Below are positions 1 to 8,011 of a stretch of 36,182 nucleotides of DNA, piece after piece (positions within the stretch are counted from its first letter, which is position 1; each line of letters begins with the position of its first letter). The notes beneath the pieces are model-generated. The model saw only the letters and a list, made by a program, of their open reading frames with translations, ran no database searches and was not told the DNA's origin. The position numbers and the translations under genes were made by a program. The stretch is from an uncultured Rubrobacteraceae bacterium (lineage in GTDB: Bacteria; Actinomycetota; Rubrobacteria; Rubrobacterales; Rubrobacteraceae), in contig CADCUT010000107.1 of assembly GCA_902805975.1 (NCBI GenBank), forward strand, positions 1 to 36,182. Reading direction: 5' to 3'.

Positions 1-212
1 CCTCCGTTATCGTGGAGCGCGTGCGCGACGCGGGGCTAACCCTCCAGGAGGTGCTCGACCTCGACTACGAGGCTTTCATGGACTCCATAGGCCGGGACGT
101 GATCGGCTCCCGCACCCGCAACGCGACCTTGGGCCTCTCGACGCTGAAGAGCGCCATCCGCAAGTACCAGAGGGACCGCCGCGTCCAGGACGAGGAGCGG
201 GCGACCGCGTAG
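1..212 (+). CDS. C-terminal end of a probable NifU/IscU-like Fe-S cluster scaffold protein (5' truncated)
   Basis: The reading frame is already open at the window edge and ends at a TAG at 210-212, so only about 69 residues of the C-terminus are present. The pattern 'LTLQEVLDLDYEAF...IG...SRTRNATLGLSTLKSA' resembles the end of IscU/NifU-type scaffolds: a helix ending in leucines, then a glycine, then an (R)xxCAxLxLxxLxxA helix. These proteins assemble Fe-S clusters in the cytoplasm and pass them to apo-proteins. In the canonical family a cysteine precedes the Ala of that last helix; here the residue is Asn (RNAT). That may mean a non-canonical scaffold or that the family call is wrong. A GTG at 12 is only an internal codon if the frame continues upstream. 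Confidence 0.5.
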   Translation, partial: SVIVERVRDAGLTLQEVLDLDYEAFMDSIGRDVIGSRTRNATLGLSTLKSAIRKYQRDRRVQDEERATA

Positions 213-231
213 GACGCCGTATCCGGGGCCA

Positions 232-852
232 TCAGGACCGTAGACCGGCCTTCCCCGCGCCGGCCCACAGCGCGTACCCGAGCCAGGCGAGGCCTGCGCC
301 GAAGAGAGCGTGCCCGGCGATGAGGACGGCCTCGATCCCTATCGGGGGCGCGAACGCGACGATCGGGCCCCCGACGGCGAGCAGGATGCCCGCCCCGCGC
401 GGCAGGATGCCCGCCCGGAAGGTCGCGACGCCGAGCAGGACGTAGCCCAGGCCGAACACGAAGCTCGTTGCTATGAGCTGCCAGAGCCCGACCGGCGTGG
501 CCCCGCCGAAGTCGTGGGAGAACAGGTGCTCCCGGCCCTCCATGAGCATCATGGACGTGCCGACGAACGCCACGAGAAAGCCCGCAGACACCAGGCGGCC
601 GGTCTGCGGCCGCTGGCGGACAAAGACCTCGACGAGCACCAGCAGGACGGCTATAAGCGTGACGAAGTACAGGAAGTGCACCGGAACCCAAGCCGCGCTC
701 TGCGGGTCGTCCGGATGCAGGAAGGGGGCGAGCAGCATCGAGGCCCCCGCGGCGACGGCCAGCGGCCCGCTCCATCCGAAGAGCGCGCCGGGTGAGTGGC
801 CGCCCCTCTCTTCGATATCTACCCGTGGCGCCGTGCTCCTGTCGGTGATCAT
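232..852 (-). CDS. Integral membrane protein of unknown function
   Basis: The gene encodes 206 residues with about six hydrophobic segments: 'GPLAVAAGASMLLAPFL', 'VHFLYFVTLIAVLLVLV', 'LVSAGFLVAFVGTSMM', 'LIATSFVFGLGYVLLGV', 'GAGILLAVGGPIVAFAP' and 'LIAGHALFGAGLAWLGYA'. The first ~25 residues are hydrophilic, so there is no classical signal peptide. The ATG at 850-852 is preceded on the minus strand by AGGGGG at good spacing, and a TATAAC -10-like hexamer lies at 878-883. I do not recognise the family; the layout is like small uncharacterised actinobacterial membrane proteins. It is convergent with the gene at 1-212 and divergent from argH, so it is probably a monocistronic unit. Confidence 0.7.
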   Translation of the reverse strand: MITDRSTAPRVDIEERGGHSPGALFGWSGPLAVAAGASMLLAPFLHPDDPQSAAWVPVHFLYFVTLIAVLLVLVEVFVRQRPQTGRLVSAGFLVAFVGTSMMLMEGREHLFSHDFGGATPVGLWQLIATSFVFGLGYVLLGVATFRAGILPRGAGILLAVGGPIVAFAPPIGIEAVLIAGHALFGAGLAWLGYALWAGAGKAGLRS

Positions 853-877
853 CGCTGTTCCCCCTGTCTGGTAGGCA

Positions 878-883
878 GTTATA
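878..883 (-). promoter_or_regulatory. Candidate -10 box (TATAAC) of the membrane-protein gene ending at 232
   Basis: Read on the minus strand the hexamer is TATAAC, about 25 bases upstream of the ATG at 852. That would leave a leader of roughly 18 bases carrying the AGGGGG ribosome-binding site. No convincing -35 is seen. Confidence 0.35.
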
Positions 884-1006
884 GACCTTCAATGCGTCTT
901 CGCGTGACGGAGGCATGGTAGGAGCGACGGGACTCCGGGGCATCACTCAAATGACGTATTTTTCGCGCCCCGCGCCGAAGGTCCTCCTGGGAGCCACCCT
1001 TTGGGC

Positions 1007-1012
1007 TAAACT
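1007..1012 (+). promoter_or_regulatory. -10 box (TAAACT) of argH, placed for leaderless transcription
   Basis: TAAACT ends 8 bases before the argH ATG at 1021, so the expected transcription start is at or next to the start codon. No Shine-Dalgarno sequence lies in those bases. The same hexamer at nearly the same distance precedes the gene starting at 5314 (minus strand), and it also precedes tRNA-Lys. Confidence 0.5.
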
Positions 1013-1020
1013 GCGCGGCT

Positions 1021-2415
1021 ATGGGAGAGACGGACGACAAAAGCGCCGCGCCGCTTTGGGGCGGGAGGTTCGAGGCGAGCCCGGACGAGGCCTTCGAGCG
1101 CCTGAACGCCTCCATCCCCTTCGACGTGCGCCTCGCCCCCCATGATGTCCGCGGCTCCATCGCCCACGCGAAGATGCTTGGCCGGCAGGGGATCGTCTCG
1201 GAGCAGGAGTCGGACGAACTGGTCCGCGGCCTCGAGGCCGTGCTCGGGGAGGTGGAGGCCGGGGAGTTCTCCTGGACGCTCGCTGACGAGGACGTGCATA
1301 CGGCGGTCGAGCGGCGGCTGCGCGAGGTCGTGGGTGGGGTGGCGCTCAAGCTCCACACGGGCCGCAGCCGCAACGATCAGGTGGCCCTCGACCTGCACCT
1401 GTTCGTCCGGGAGGCGGCGGATGGGATTCGGGGGGGCGTGCTGGCGGCGATGCGGGCGCTCCTCGAGGTGGCGGAGGCGAACCGGGACGTCGTGTTGCCG
1501 GGGTACACGCACCTCCAGCGGGCGCAGCCGATCCTGCTGTCCCATCACCTGCTCGCCCACTTCTGGGCCTTCGAGCGGGACCTGCGCCGCCTGGAGGCCG
1601 CGAGGGAGGCGGCCAACCGCTCGCCGCTCGGGGCGGCCGCGCTCGGCGGCACCCCCCACCCCATAGACCCGGCCTTCACGGCCCGGGAGCTCGGGATGCA
1701 GCCGCCCGTAAACTCGCTCGACGCCGTCTCCGACAGGGACTTCGCCCTAGACCTGCTCTACGCCTGCTCCGTCCTCGGGGTCCACCTCAGCAGGATGGGG
1801 GAGGAGTGGGTGCTCTGGACGAGCGCTGAGTTCGGGTTCGCCGTCCTCGACGACGCCTACTCCTCCGGCTCGTCCATCATGCCCCAGAAAAAGAACCCCG
1901 ACGCCTACGAGCTGATGCGCGGCAAGGCAGGGCGCCTGATCGGGAACCTGAACGCCCTCCTCATCACCCTCAAAGGACTCCCGCTCGGCTACTCCAAGGA
2001 CCTCCAGGAGGACAAGGAACCCATCTTCGACGCCGTCGACGCCGTCGTGCCCATGCTCGCCGTCCTCCCGGAGATGCTCCGGACGGCCCGCTTCGACGGC
2101 GAGAGGATGCGCCGGGCCGCCGGGGGTTTCGCGCTGGCGACGGAGCTTGCGGACTACCTCGCGGCCCGGGGCGTCCCGTTCAGGGACGCCCACCACGCTG
2201 TAGGAAGGCTCGTCAGGAGGTGCGAGGAGCTCTCGGTCTCGCTGGAGGAGGTGCCAGACGACGAGCTCGCCGCCGCGCACCCGGCGCTCGCTGAGTTCCC
2301 CCGGGGCCTGCTCACGCCCGAAGGGAGCGTCTCGAACAAGAAGAGCGGCGGCTCCACCTCCCCCGGCTCCGTAGAAGAGCAACTGCGGGAGGCCGGGCGG
2401 CTTCTCGACGGCTGA
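1021..2415 (+). CDS. argH: Argininosuccinate lyase
   Basis: The enzyme cleaves argininosuccinate to arginine and fumarate, the last step of arginine synthesis, in the cytoplasm. Its 464 residues match the usual ~460. The start 'ETDDKSAAPLWGGRFE' carries the LWGGRF segment typical of ArgH. 'HTGRSRNDQVALDLHLF' is the conserved substrate-binding region, and the fumarate-lyase signature GSSIMPQKKNPD spans about residues 283-294 with the catalytic serine in that loop. It belongs to the same superfamily as purB further along, but the N-terminal motif and loop sequence separate the two. No argG or other arginine gene is adjacent, so argH stands alone here. The ATG at 1021 is supported by the family N-terminus and by a -10 box that predicts a leaderless mRNA. 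Confidence 0.97.
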   Translation: MGETDDKSAAPLWGGRFEASPDEAFERLNASIPFDVRLAPHDVRGSIAHAKMLGRQGIVSEQESDELVRGLEAVLGEVEAGEFSWTLADEDVHTAVERRLREVVGGVALKLHTGRSRNDQVALDLHLFVREAADGIRGGVLAAMRALLEVAEANRDVVLPGYTHLQRAQPILLSHHLLAHFWAFERDLRRLEAAREAANRSPLGAAALGGTPHPIDPAFTARELGMQPPVNSLDAVSDRDFALDLLYACSVLGVHLSRMGEEWVLWTSAEFGFAVLDDAYSSGSSIMPQKKNPDAYELMRGKAGRLIGNLNALLITLKGLPLGYSKDLQEDKEPIFDAVDAVVPMLAVLPEMLRTARFDGERMRRAAGGFALATELADYLAARGVPFRDAHHAVGRLVRRCEELSVSLEEVPDDELAAAHPALAEFPRGLLTPEGSVSNKKSGGSTSPGSVEEQLREAGRLLDG

Positions 2416-2445
2416 GAGCGCCCGCCTACCGGGGGTTCCGACGTG

Positions 2446-2451
2446 TATAGT
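2446..2451 (+). promoter_or_regulatory. Candidate -10 box (TATAGT) upstream of the metallophosphoesterase gene
   Basis: TATAGT lies 41 bases before the GTG at 2493, giving a predicted leader of about 35 bases that contains a GGGAGG ribosome-binding site. Unlike several promoters in this window, this one does not imply leaderless translation. No clear -35 is visible. Confidence 0.4.
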
Positions 2452-2492
2452 GTTGGCGCTGGTCGGCCAGAACCCGGGAGGGAGACGCAACC

Positions 2493-3311
2493 GTGCGGAT
2501 CGTGCAGATGTCGGATGTCCACGTAGGCTCGGGGTTGTTCCGGCAGGACCTCCTGGAGGCCACCATCGAGGAGTCAAACGCCCTCGAGCCGGACCTCGTG
2601 GCCGTGGTGGGGGACCTCACCATGGAGGGCTACCGCTGGGAGTTCGAGGAGGCCAAGGGGTACCTCGACCAGTTGACCTGTCCCAACGTCATCTACTCGA
2701 TGGGCAACCACGACGCCAAGAACGTGGGTTACCGGCACTTCGAGGAGTTCTTCGGCATCAGGGAGGAGTCCTTCGAGATACCCGTGCCAGAGGGTGTGGC
2801 GAAGGTCGTCTCGCTCGACTCGACCAAGCCGGACCTCGACGAGGGGGAGGTCGGGCGGGAGCACTACCGCTGGCTCGACTCGGAGTTTCGGGACTGGGAC
2901 CAGGGGCCGAAGATACTCATGATCCACCACCACATCCTCGCCGTGCCCGGCACGGGCCGGGACGTGAACAACCTGCGCGACGCGGGGGACGTCATGGCGA
3001 TCCTGCGCGAGCTGAAGGTTGACATGGTCCTCTCCGGCCACCGCCACGTCCCATACGTCTGGAGCATCTCCGGCGTGCGCATCGTCCACTCGGGCACCGT
3101 CTCCAGCATGAGGGTCCGTGGCACCATGCCCCCCTCCTACAACGTCATCGAGATCAACGACGAGGCCGTCAGGATAAACCTGCGCGAGCCCGGCAAGGAC
3201 GCCGACCAGCCCCTCGCCAGCTTCTCCCGCAAACCCATCACTACCAGCGAGTTCTACCCGGACTTCGATCGCTTCGTCCTCTACGACCGGCTTCCGTTCC
3301 TCAAGGAGTAG
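2493..3311 (+). CDS. Calcineurin-like metallophosphoesterase (CpdA / class III phosphodiesterase type)
   Basis: The protein has 272 residues and all motifs of the binuclear metallophosphoesterase fold, in order: D8-x-H10 (SDVHVG), G40-D41 (VVGDLT), G71-N72-H73-D74 (MGNHD), the histidine run at 145-147 (IHHHI) and G182-H183-R184-H185 (SGHRH). These ligate two metal ions. The order and size fit the class III cyclic nucleotide phosphodiesterase group (E. coli CpdA, M. tuberculosis Rv0805), which hydrolyses cAMP or other phosphodiesters in the cytoplasm. The true substrate cannot be read from sequence. The GTG start has a strong GGGAGG site 10-12 bases upstream, and the phosphoesterase motif begins immediately after it. 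The next gene follows after only 11 bases, suggesting co-transcription. Confidence 0.85.
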   Translation: MRIVQMSDVHVGSGLFRQDLLEATIEESNALEPDLVAVVGDLTMEGYRWEFEEAKGYLDQLTCPNVIYSMGNHDAKNVGYRHFEEFFGIREESFEIPVPEGVAKVVSLDSTKPDLDEGEVGREHYRWLDSEFRDWDQGPKILMIHHHILAVPGTGRDVNNLRDAGDVMAILRELKVDMVLSGHRHVPYVWSISGVRIVHSGTVSSMRVRGTMPPSYNVIEINDEAVRINLREPGKDADQPLASFSRKPITTSEFYPDFDRFVLYDRLPFLKE

Positions 3312-3322
3312 TCCCTGCGTCT

Positions 3323-4891
3323 TTGTTGCAAGGCATGATGGAGGGTGCCCGGGGAGACGCGGGGGCCGTCGGCGGCCCCTTTAACGAGCGTACGGAGCAG
3401 GGGCGGCGGGACGGACTTCTGGTCGCCGCGATCGGGGTGATGAGCGGCGCGCTCTACCTCGTCGGCTACGCCGCCCAGCGGGCCGTCTTCCTCAACGGCC
3501 AGAGCGCGAACGTCGCGGGCGCGGCCGTGCGAGGAACGCCGCCGGACGGCTCCAGGCTCGCGCTCGAGCTGGGCGTCTACTGGGGCGTGACGGCGCTCCT
3601 GTTCCTTCTCTACGCGCTGATCCTGGTCCTCTGCCGCAGGGGGGGGCTGCGGGACGGGCGGGCGGCCCTGCTGGCGCTGTCCTTCCCCGTGATATTCAAC
3701 GTGGGGCTGCTCTTCGGGCGCCCTCTCCAGTCGATGGACGCGCTCACGTACGTCGCGCACGGCTTTATGGGGGGGGGCGGACTGAACCCTTACGGCACGG
3801 CCGCCGCCGAGATCGCCTACAGGGACGGGACGGCGGGGCTCGCAAGGGAGCTGGCTTCCTTCGGGTGGCTCCCGGTCCACGGCCCGTCGCCCTACGGGGC
3901 ACTGTGGACCTGGACCGAGGTGCTTGCCGCGTCGCTGACGGGCAGCGTGGCGGGGGCGTTGCTGCTCCTCAAGGCGCTGGTGATCGTGGCGAGCCTCGGG
4001 TGCGCGGTCGTGATCTGGAAGATACTCGGCCGCGTGCGGCCGGAGGACAGGCTTCTCGGCACGCTCGTCTACCTCTGGAACCCGCTGGTCGTCGTCGAGT
4101 TCGCCGGCGAGGGGCACAACGACGCGGTGATGATCCTGTTCGTCCTCCTCTCACTCCTGTTCACGGTAACCGCGAGGCCCGCGCTCTCGGCGATGGGCGC
4201 GGTCGTGGGGGTGCTCGTGAAGTACCTGCCGGTGATCTTCGCACCCGCGCAGGCGATCTACCTCTGGCGCACCAGAAGGAGCACCAGGAGCCTGGCTCTC
4301 TCCGCCGCCCTGGCCCTCGCCTACGGCCTGGTCCTGACGGCGGCGCTCTACTGGCCGTTCTGGATCGGCGCCGGCACGTTCGCCGCGGTGCGCCAACAGG
4401 GACTGCCCTTCCTCGCACCGACGCCGTCGGGGATCCTGTACTGGCTCGTCCTGCACGCCGCCCCGCCGGAGGAAGCCGCCGCTCTGACGTTGCGCATCCT
4501 GGGCGTGCTGTTCCTGCTCTTCGTCCTCGTCGTCGGCTGGCGGGCGCGGGACGCCGCGGGGCTCTTGCGGGCTTGCGCGTGGATCTCGCTCGTCTACCTG
4601 CTGGTCGTCTCGGCCGGCACCTGGCCCTGGTACGCGGCCCTGCCTCTGGCGCTCATGGCGCTAACACCGCGCGGCGTCTTCCTGCCCATGGCGCTCGTCG
4701 TGACCTTTACCTCGCGCCTTGTGGCCCCGTTCAGCAACCTCGTGAACAACCGATTCGCCGGCTGGGACGACCTCATAGACGTGGCCACCGTGGTCAGCGT
4801 GACGCTGCCGCTCGCCGTCCTGCTGCCGCTCTGCGTTCTGTACTGGCGGAGGTCCACAGACGAACCGGGCGGCGTTGGCGGCAAGGCGTGA
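3323..4891 (+). CDS. GT-C fold polytopic membrane glycosyltransferase (GT87 / MptB-like)
   Basis: The protein has about 520 residues with a dozen or so membrane segments. The first large loop carries 'SMDALTYVAHG', 'GLNPYG' and later 'GPSPYGALWTWTEVL'. An acidic residue at the start of the first extracytoplasmic loop followed by NPY and SPYGxLW blocks is typical of GT-C enzymes using polyprenol-phosphate sugars, such as the mycobacterial mannosyltransferases MptA/MptB and the GT87 family. The likely role is transfer of mannose or another hexose to a cell-envelope glycan or lipid; donor and acceptor are unknown. The start is uncertain: a TTG at 3323 and two ATG codons at 3335 and 3338 are all in frame with no clear ribosome-binding site. 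It probably shares a transcript with the phosphoesterase upstream. Confidence 0.7.
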   Translation: MLQGMMEGARGDAGAVGGPFNERTEQGRRDGLLVAAIGVMSGALYLVGYAAQRAVFLNGQSANVAGAAVRGTPPDGSRLALELGVYWGVTALLFLLYALILVLCRRGGLRDGRAALLALSFPVIFNVGLLFGRPLQSMDALTYVAHGFMGGGGLNPYGTAAAEIAYRDGTAGLARELASFGWLPVHGPSPYGALWTWTEVLAASLTGSVAGALLLLKALVIVASLGCAVVIWKILGRVRPEDRLLGTLVYLWNPLVVVEFAGEGHNDAVMILFVLLSLLFTVTARPALSAMGAVVGVLVKYLPVIFAPAQAIYLWRTRRSTRSLALSAALALAYGLVLTAALYWPFWIGAGTFAAVRQQGLPFLAPTPSGILYWLVLHAAPPEEAAALTLRILGVLFLLFVLVVGWRARDAAGLLRACAWISLVYLLVVSAGTWPWYAALPLALMALTPRGVFLPMALVVTFTSRLVAPFSNLVNNRFAGWDDLIDVATVVSVTLPLAVLLPLCVLYWRRSTDEPGGVGGKA

Positions 4892-4957
4892 TCCCTTACC
4901 CGTAGGGTCGAACCAACGGTCCGTTCGGGGGCGCGAGCGGGTCGGCGGGTGCCGCCC

Positions 4958-5314
4958 TTACAGGTACTGCTCGGCCATGTCCAGCTGGCCCGTCTTCTCG
5001 AAGGCCCGGCGCAGCAGGTCTCGACCCTCATCCAGCTCCTCGTCGGAGCGGGCCTTCGCTTTGATCGTACGGATGGACTCCTCGATCGAGTCCTCTTCAA
5101 ACGAGATGTCCGGCAGGGCGATGACGACCTCCCGGATCTGGCGGTAGATAAAGTCCGGCTCCCCGGCGTAGGCCCAACTCCTTCTCGCCAGCACCCAGGC
5201 CCAGCCCTTCATCCGGATCGTGTTCTCGATGTCCTCGTCTTCGAGGCCGTACATCTCGATCCTGAGCCTGTGCTCGGTGATCAACTCCGGCTTGATGCGC
5301 ACTGTCGTCGGCAT
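4958..5314 (-). CDS. Small conserved hypothetical protein (118 aa)
   Basis: The protein is soluble and highly charged, with a beta-like N-terminus ('VRIKPELITEHRLRIEMYG') followed by mostly helical sequence rich in Glu, Asp, Arg and Ile. There is no signal peptide, membrane segment or recognisable motif, and I do not recognise the family. Codon use is that of its neighbours, so it looks like a resident gene. It is convergent with the glycosyltransferase gene. The ATG at 5312-5314 is well supported: a TGCTAAACT extended -10 ends exactly 6 bases before it, which predicts a leaderless transcript, and no Shine-Dalgarno is present. Confidence 0.7.
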   Translation of the reverse strand: MPTTVRIKPELITEHRLRIEMYGLEDEDIENTIRMKGWAWVLARRSWAYAGEPDFIYRQIREVVIALPDISFEEDSIEESIRTIKAKARSDEELDEGRDLLRRAFEKTGQLDMAEQYL

Positions 5315-5320
5315 GGAGCT

Positions 5321-5329
5321 AGTTTAGCA
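5321..5329 (-). promoter_or_regulatory. Extended -10 promoter (TGCTAAACT) of the gene at 4958-5314, leaderless
   Basis: Read on the minus strand this is TGC followed by TAAACT, ending 6 bases from the ATG at 5314. Transcription would begin at the start codon. The motif matches TGCTANNNT elements before genes at 14196, 31176 and 11496. Confidence 0.55.
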
Positions 5330-5349
5330 GGAGGCTTCAGGCATCAGGT
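5324..5349. repeat. Short heptad repeat array (AGGCTTC / AGGCATC / AGGTTCG)
   Basis: The segment reads as consecutive seven-base units beginning with AGG and ends in a further AGG. The same units recur as larger blocks at 14046-14163 and 19795-19974. The array overlaps the promoter of the adjacent minus-strand gene. Confidence 0.5.
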
Positions 5350-5591
5350 TCGAGGCGGACGTCGGCCCCCTCAGCGCCCGAGCCACGACAGACACTGCAC
5401 GTCCCCCGAAGGCCACCCCAGGATCTGAAAACACCACGACCGGCAACGGCGCCGTGGTCCTCACCGGGCAGACCAGCACCATCGGTACCCCGTTGGCGAA
5501 CCATCGCTTGACCCGATGCTCGCCTGCGCGCCCGAGCATCAAACCACCTGATCAGAAGCCTCTGCGCCAACCCCGCCAGCCCCCACGACAA
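5350..5591. other. Intergenic stretch without a confident gene
   Basis: Together with the flanking repeat and terminator this makes about 340 bases between two minus-strand genes. A minus-strand frame of 72 codons (5324-5542; 'PVVVFSDPGVAFGG' within it) has somewhat high third-position GC, but fewer G/C-ending codons than neighbouring genes, and it ends inside the heptad repeat. It could be a gene remnant. I see no RNA gene or mobile-element end. Confidence 0.4.
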
Positions 5592-5632
5592 CCGCAAGAG
5601 CCGCCGCGAAGTCTCTGCGGCGGCTCTTGCGG
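5592..5632 (-). terminator. Strong hairpin, probable terminator of the osmoprotectant operon
   Basis: A perfect 16-base-pair inverted repeat has arms at 5592-5607 and 5617-5632 and a 9-base loop. It lies 24 bases beyond the stop codon of the substrate-binding gene on the minus strand. A long T-run is missing, so it may also act as an mRNA 3'-end stabiliser. Confidence 0.65.
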
Positions 5633-5656
5633 TGGGACGTTCCGCTTTTTGCCGGG

Positions 5657-6610
5657 TTAATTGATGATGCCCTCGTCCTCCAGGTACTGCTTGGCGACGT
5701 CCTCGTAGTCCTCCTGTTCGAGGTCGACCGCACCGTTGAGTTGGCGCATCTTGTCCGCGTTAAGGCTGGCCGAGACTTCGTTCAGGATCTTCTTGGCGTC
5801 GGGGTTGTTGTCGAGGAACTCCTGGGTGATAACGGGGGCCGGGTAGTACTTCGGCCAGATGTCCTTGGTGTCCTCGATGACCTTCAGCTCCGGGGAGGCG
5901 AGCTGGCCGTCGGTGGTGAACCCGATGCCCACGTCGGCCTCGCCCTCCGCCAGCGCCTTGTAGCGGATGCCGAGGTCGTTGACGATCTTGATCTCCTCGA
6001 AGTCTAGCTGCGGGTAGTTCTGCTTCATGTTGTCGTAGCCGTCCGAGCGGTTCTGGAACTCGGAGTAGGAAGAGAAGATGAGCTGGTCAGACTCCGCCGC
6101 GAGGTCGTCGAGGGTCTCTATGCCCATATCCTCGGCCTCTTTGCTGAGCATCACGATGCCGTAGTTGTTCTCGAACGGCGCGGGCGTGAGCATCTGCATC
6201 GGGGTGTCCTTGCGGTTCTTGTAGAACTCCGCGACCTGCTTGTAGGTCTCGTCCGCCGTCTTCGGGTACGACTCCGGCGGCTTCTTCAGGATCGCTACGT
6301 AGGCCGTGCCCGTGTACTCGGGGTAAACGTCTATGGTGCCGTCTTGGAGCGCCTTGTCCATGACCTGCTCGGAGCCGAGGTTGAGCTTGCGCTCGACGTT
6401 GTAGCCCTCGTCCTCGAAGGCCTGGGCGTACATCTCGCCCAGGAGTATCTGCTCGGTGAACTTCTTCGAGCTAACCGTGATGCTGGGGCCGTCGCTGCTA
6501 CCGCCCTCACTACCGCCGCCACCGCCGCCCCCGCAGGCAGCCGCGACGAACACCAGGGCGGCGACCAGCGTGGCCGTTACCGCCCGGACCAACATGGTCT
6601 TGTTCTGCAC
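5657..6610 (-). CDS. opuCC: Osmoprotectant (glycine betaine/choline) ABC transporter substrate-binding lipoprotein
   Basis: This is a periplasm-side (membrane-anchored) binding protein of the ProX/OpuAC family that delivers quaternary-amine osmolytes to the importer encoded just upstream. A hydrophobic signal ends in a lipobox VAAAC (lipidated Cys at about residue 26) followed by a Gly/Ser linker. The mature domain opens with 'ITVSSKKFTEQILLGEMYA', and 'GTIDVYPEYTGTAY' is the conserved segment of the QAT-binding fold. The frame can start from an ATG at 6625 overlapping the permease stop (ATGA), but a GTG at 6610 has AGGAG five bases upstream and gives a normal-length signal peptide, so I prefer it. 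It is the last gene of a four-gene operon and is followed by a hairpin terminator. Confidence 0.92.
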   Translation of the reverse strand: MQNKTMLVRAVTATLVAALVFVAAACGGGGGGGSEGGSSDGPSITVSSKKFTEQILLGEMYAQAFEDEGYNVERKLNLGSEQVMDKALQDGTIDVYPEYTGTAYVAILKKPPESYPKTADETYKQVAEFYKNRKDTPMQMLTPAPFENNYGIVMLSKEAEDMGIETLDDLAAESDQLIFSSYSEFQNRSDGYDNMKQNYPQLDFEEIKIVNDLGIRYKALAEGEADVGIGFTTDGQLASPELKVIEDTKDIWPKYYPAPVITQEFLDNNPDAKKILNEVSASLNADKMRQLNGAVDLEQEDYEDVAKQYLEDEGIIN

Positions 6611-6621
6611 TCTATCTCCTG

Positions 6622-7281
6622 TCATTTGGTTGCTCTACCTCTCTTTTGGGCTATCCGAAGCCCCTTCGGGGTGAACGCGCGTTGCAGCCCGGCGAAGGTG
6701 GCCTCGGTGATGACCGCCAGGACCGCCACGGCGAGCGCCCCGGCGAGCGCTATGGCCGTGCTGTTGCGCTGGTACCCTTCGACTATGTAGTCGCCCAGGC
6801 CCCCGCCGCCGATAAACGTGGCAAGTGTCACGCTCGCCACGATCAGGACCGCCGACGTCCGGATGCCGGCAAAGATGATGGGCGCGGCTATCGGGACCTG
6901 TATGCCGGTGAGGACCTGGAGGCCCGAGAGCCCCATGCCCTTCGCCGAGTCCAGGATCTGGGGGCTCACCTGCCGCAGGCCCACCACCGCGTTTATCAGG
7001 ATCGGCGGTACGGCGAGGAGCGTGAGGGCGAACAGCGCGCTATCGAACCCGAGCCCGAAGACCGGGAACATCAAGGCCAGCACGGCCAGCGAAGGCACCG
7101 CGCGCCCGATGTTGCCGACGTTGATGGCGATGGTGGACCCCGCGTTCGAGCGATGCACCAGCACCGCCACCGGGATGGCGATCAGGATGCCTAAGACCGT
7201 CGCGAGCACCGTGTACTCGATGTGGAGGATCAGGTTGCCGATAAAGTCCGGGCGTTGCAGAACTCCCATGAACTCATCCAT
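6622..7281 (-). CDS. Osmoprotectant ABC transporter permease (second permease)
   Basis: A 219-residue inner-membrane permease of the OpuCB/OpuBB/ProW type with about five to six transmembrane helices. The cytoplasmic coupling loop is 'DSAKGMGLSGLQVL', the EAA-like motif that contacts the ATPase. 'GGGGLGDYIVEGYQRN' near the C-terminus is typical of this family. It pairs with the second permease upstream to form a heterodimeric channel. The ATG start lies one base after the TGA of the preceding permease, which indicates translational coupling, and its own stop overlaps a possible ATG of the binding-protein gene. Confidence 0.92.
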   Translation of the reverse strand: MDEFMGVLQRPDFIGNLILHIEYTVLATVLGILIAIPVAVLVHRSNAGSTIAINVGNIGRAVPSLAVLALMFPVFGLGFDSALFALTLLAVPPILINAVVGLRQVSPQILDSAKGMGLSGLQVLTGIQVPIAAPIIFAGIRTSAVLIVASVTLATFIGGGGLGDYIVEGYQRNSTAIALAGALAVAVLAVITEATFAGLQRAFTPKGLRIAQKRGRATK

Positions 7282-7282
7282 C

Positions 7283-8011
7283 TCAGGTCGCCCCCCTCGC
7301 CCGGCGCGACCACGGGCTCATAAGCCGTTCCGCCCCGACGAACAGCAGGTCGGCCCCGATCGCGAGCGCGGTGGCCAGGACCGCCCCGGTGATGTACAGC
7401 GTCGGGAAGTCGCGCGTGATTCCGTCGAAGATCAGGTCGCCAAGCCCCCCGGCCCCGATGTAGGCGCCGATGACCGCGATGCCGATGACCGTCACGATGG
7501 CTATGCGCATCCCGGCCACGATGACCGGCAGCGCCAGCGGCAGCTCGACCCGCCAGAGTATCTGCCGGTCCGTCAGCCCCATGCCTCGCGCCGCGTCCTT
7601 GGTCTCGGGCGGCACCGAGTCGAGGCCCGTCACCACGTTTCGGATCAACACGAGCAGCGAGTAAAGCACGAGGGCTATGACGGCCGGCGTCCTGCCGACG
7701 CTGAGACCCACGACGAACAGCAAGATCGTGAACATCGAGAAGCTAGGGATCGTGTAGAAGAACCCCGTAACGGCGGTCAGCGGCGGGTAGAGCCACCGGT
7801 AGCGCGCCGCGAGTATGCCGAGCGGCACCGAGATAGCGATCGCTATGGCCAGGGAAACGAAGCACAGAAAGATGTGCTGGAAAAAGGCCGGCACCACGTC
7901 CTCGGTGAAATTGTCGCCCAGCCACTCCCAGTCTATGAGCCCCGTGTCTTCAGGGGCAAACTCAGCCTGAAAGAAGGCCAGCATGGCAGAGCCGCTCGCT
8001 AGACTAGCCAC
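7283..8011 (-). CDS. Osmoprotectant ABC transporter permease (first permease)
   Basis: A 242-residue membrane permease homologous to the one that follows it. The EAA-like loop is 'DAARGMGLTDRQILWRVELP' and the late loop is 'GAGGLGDLIFDGITRDFP'. It has an N-terminal soluble stretch of about 40 residues before the first helix. The GTG at 8009-8011 overlaps the ATPase stop codon by 8 bases; an in-frame ATG eight codons later (about 7987) is an alternative start. It forms the import channel with the next permease and is energised by the ATPase encoded immediately upstream. Confidence 0.92.
   Translation of the reverse strand: MASLASGSAMLAFFQAEFAPEDTGLIDWEWLGDNFTEDVVPAFFQHIFLCFVSLAIAIAISVPLGILAARYRWLYPPLTAVTGFFYTIPSFSMFTILLFVVGLSVGRTPAVIALVLYSLLVLIRNVVTGLDSVPPETKDAARGMGLTDRQILWRVELPLALPVIVAGMRIAIVTVIGIAVIGAYIGAGGLGDLIFDGITRDFPTLYITGAVLATALAIGADLLFVGAERLMSPWSRRARGAT

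Noticed and set aside
65-946. Minus-strand frame of 293 codons spanning the first membrane protein
   Set aside because: It is Arg/Pro/Gly-rich shadow sequence; the overlapping 206-residue frame has coherent membrane helices and a ribosome-binding site.
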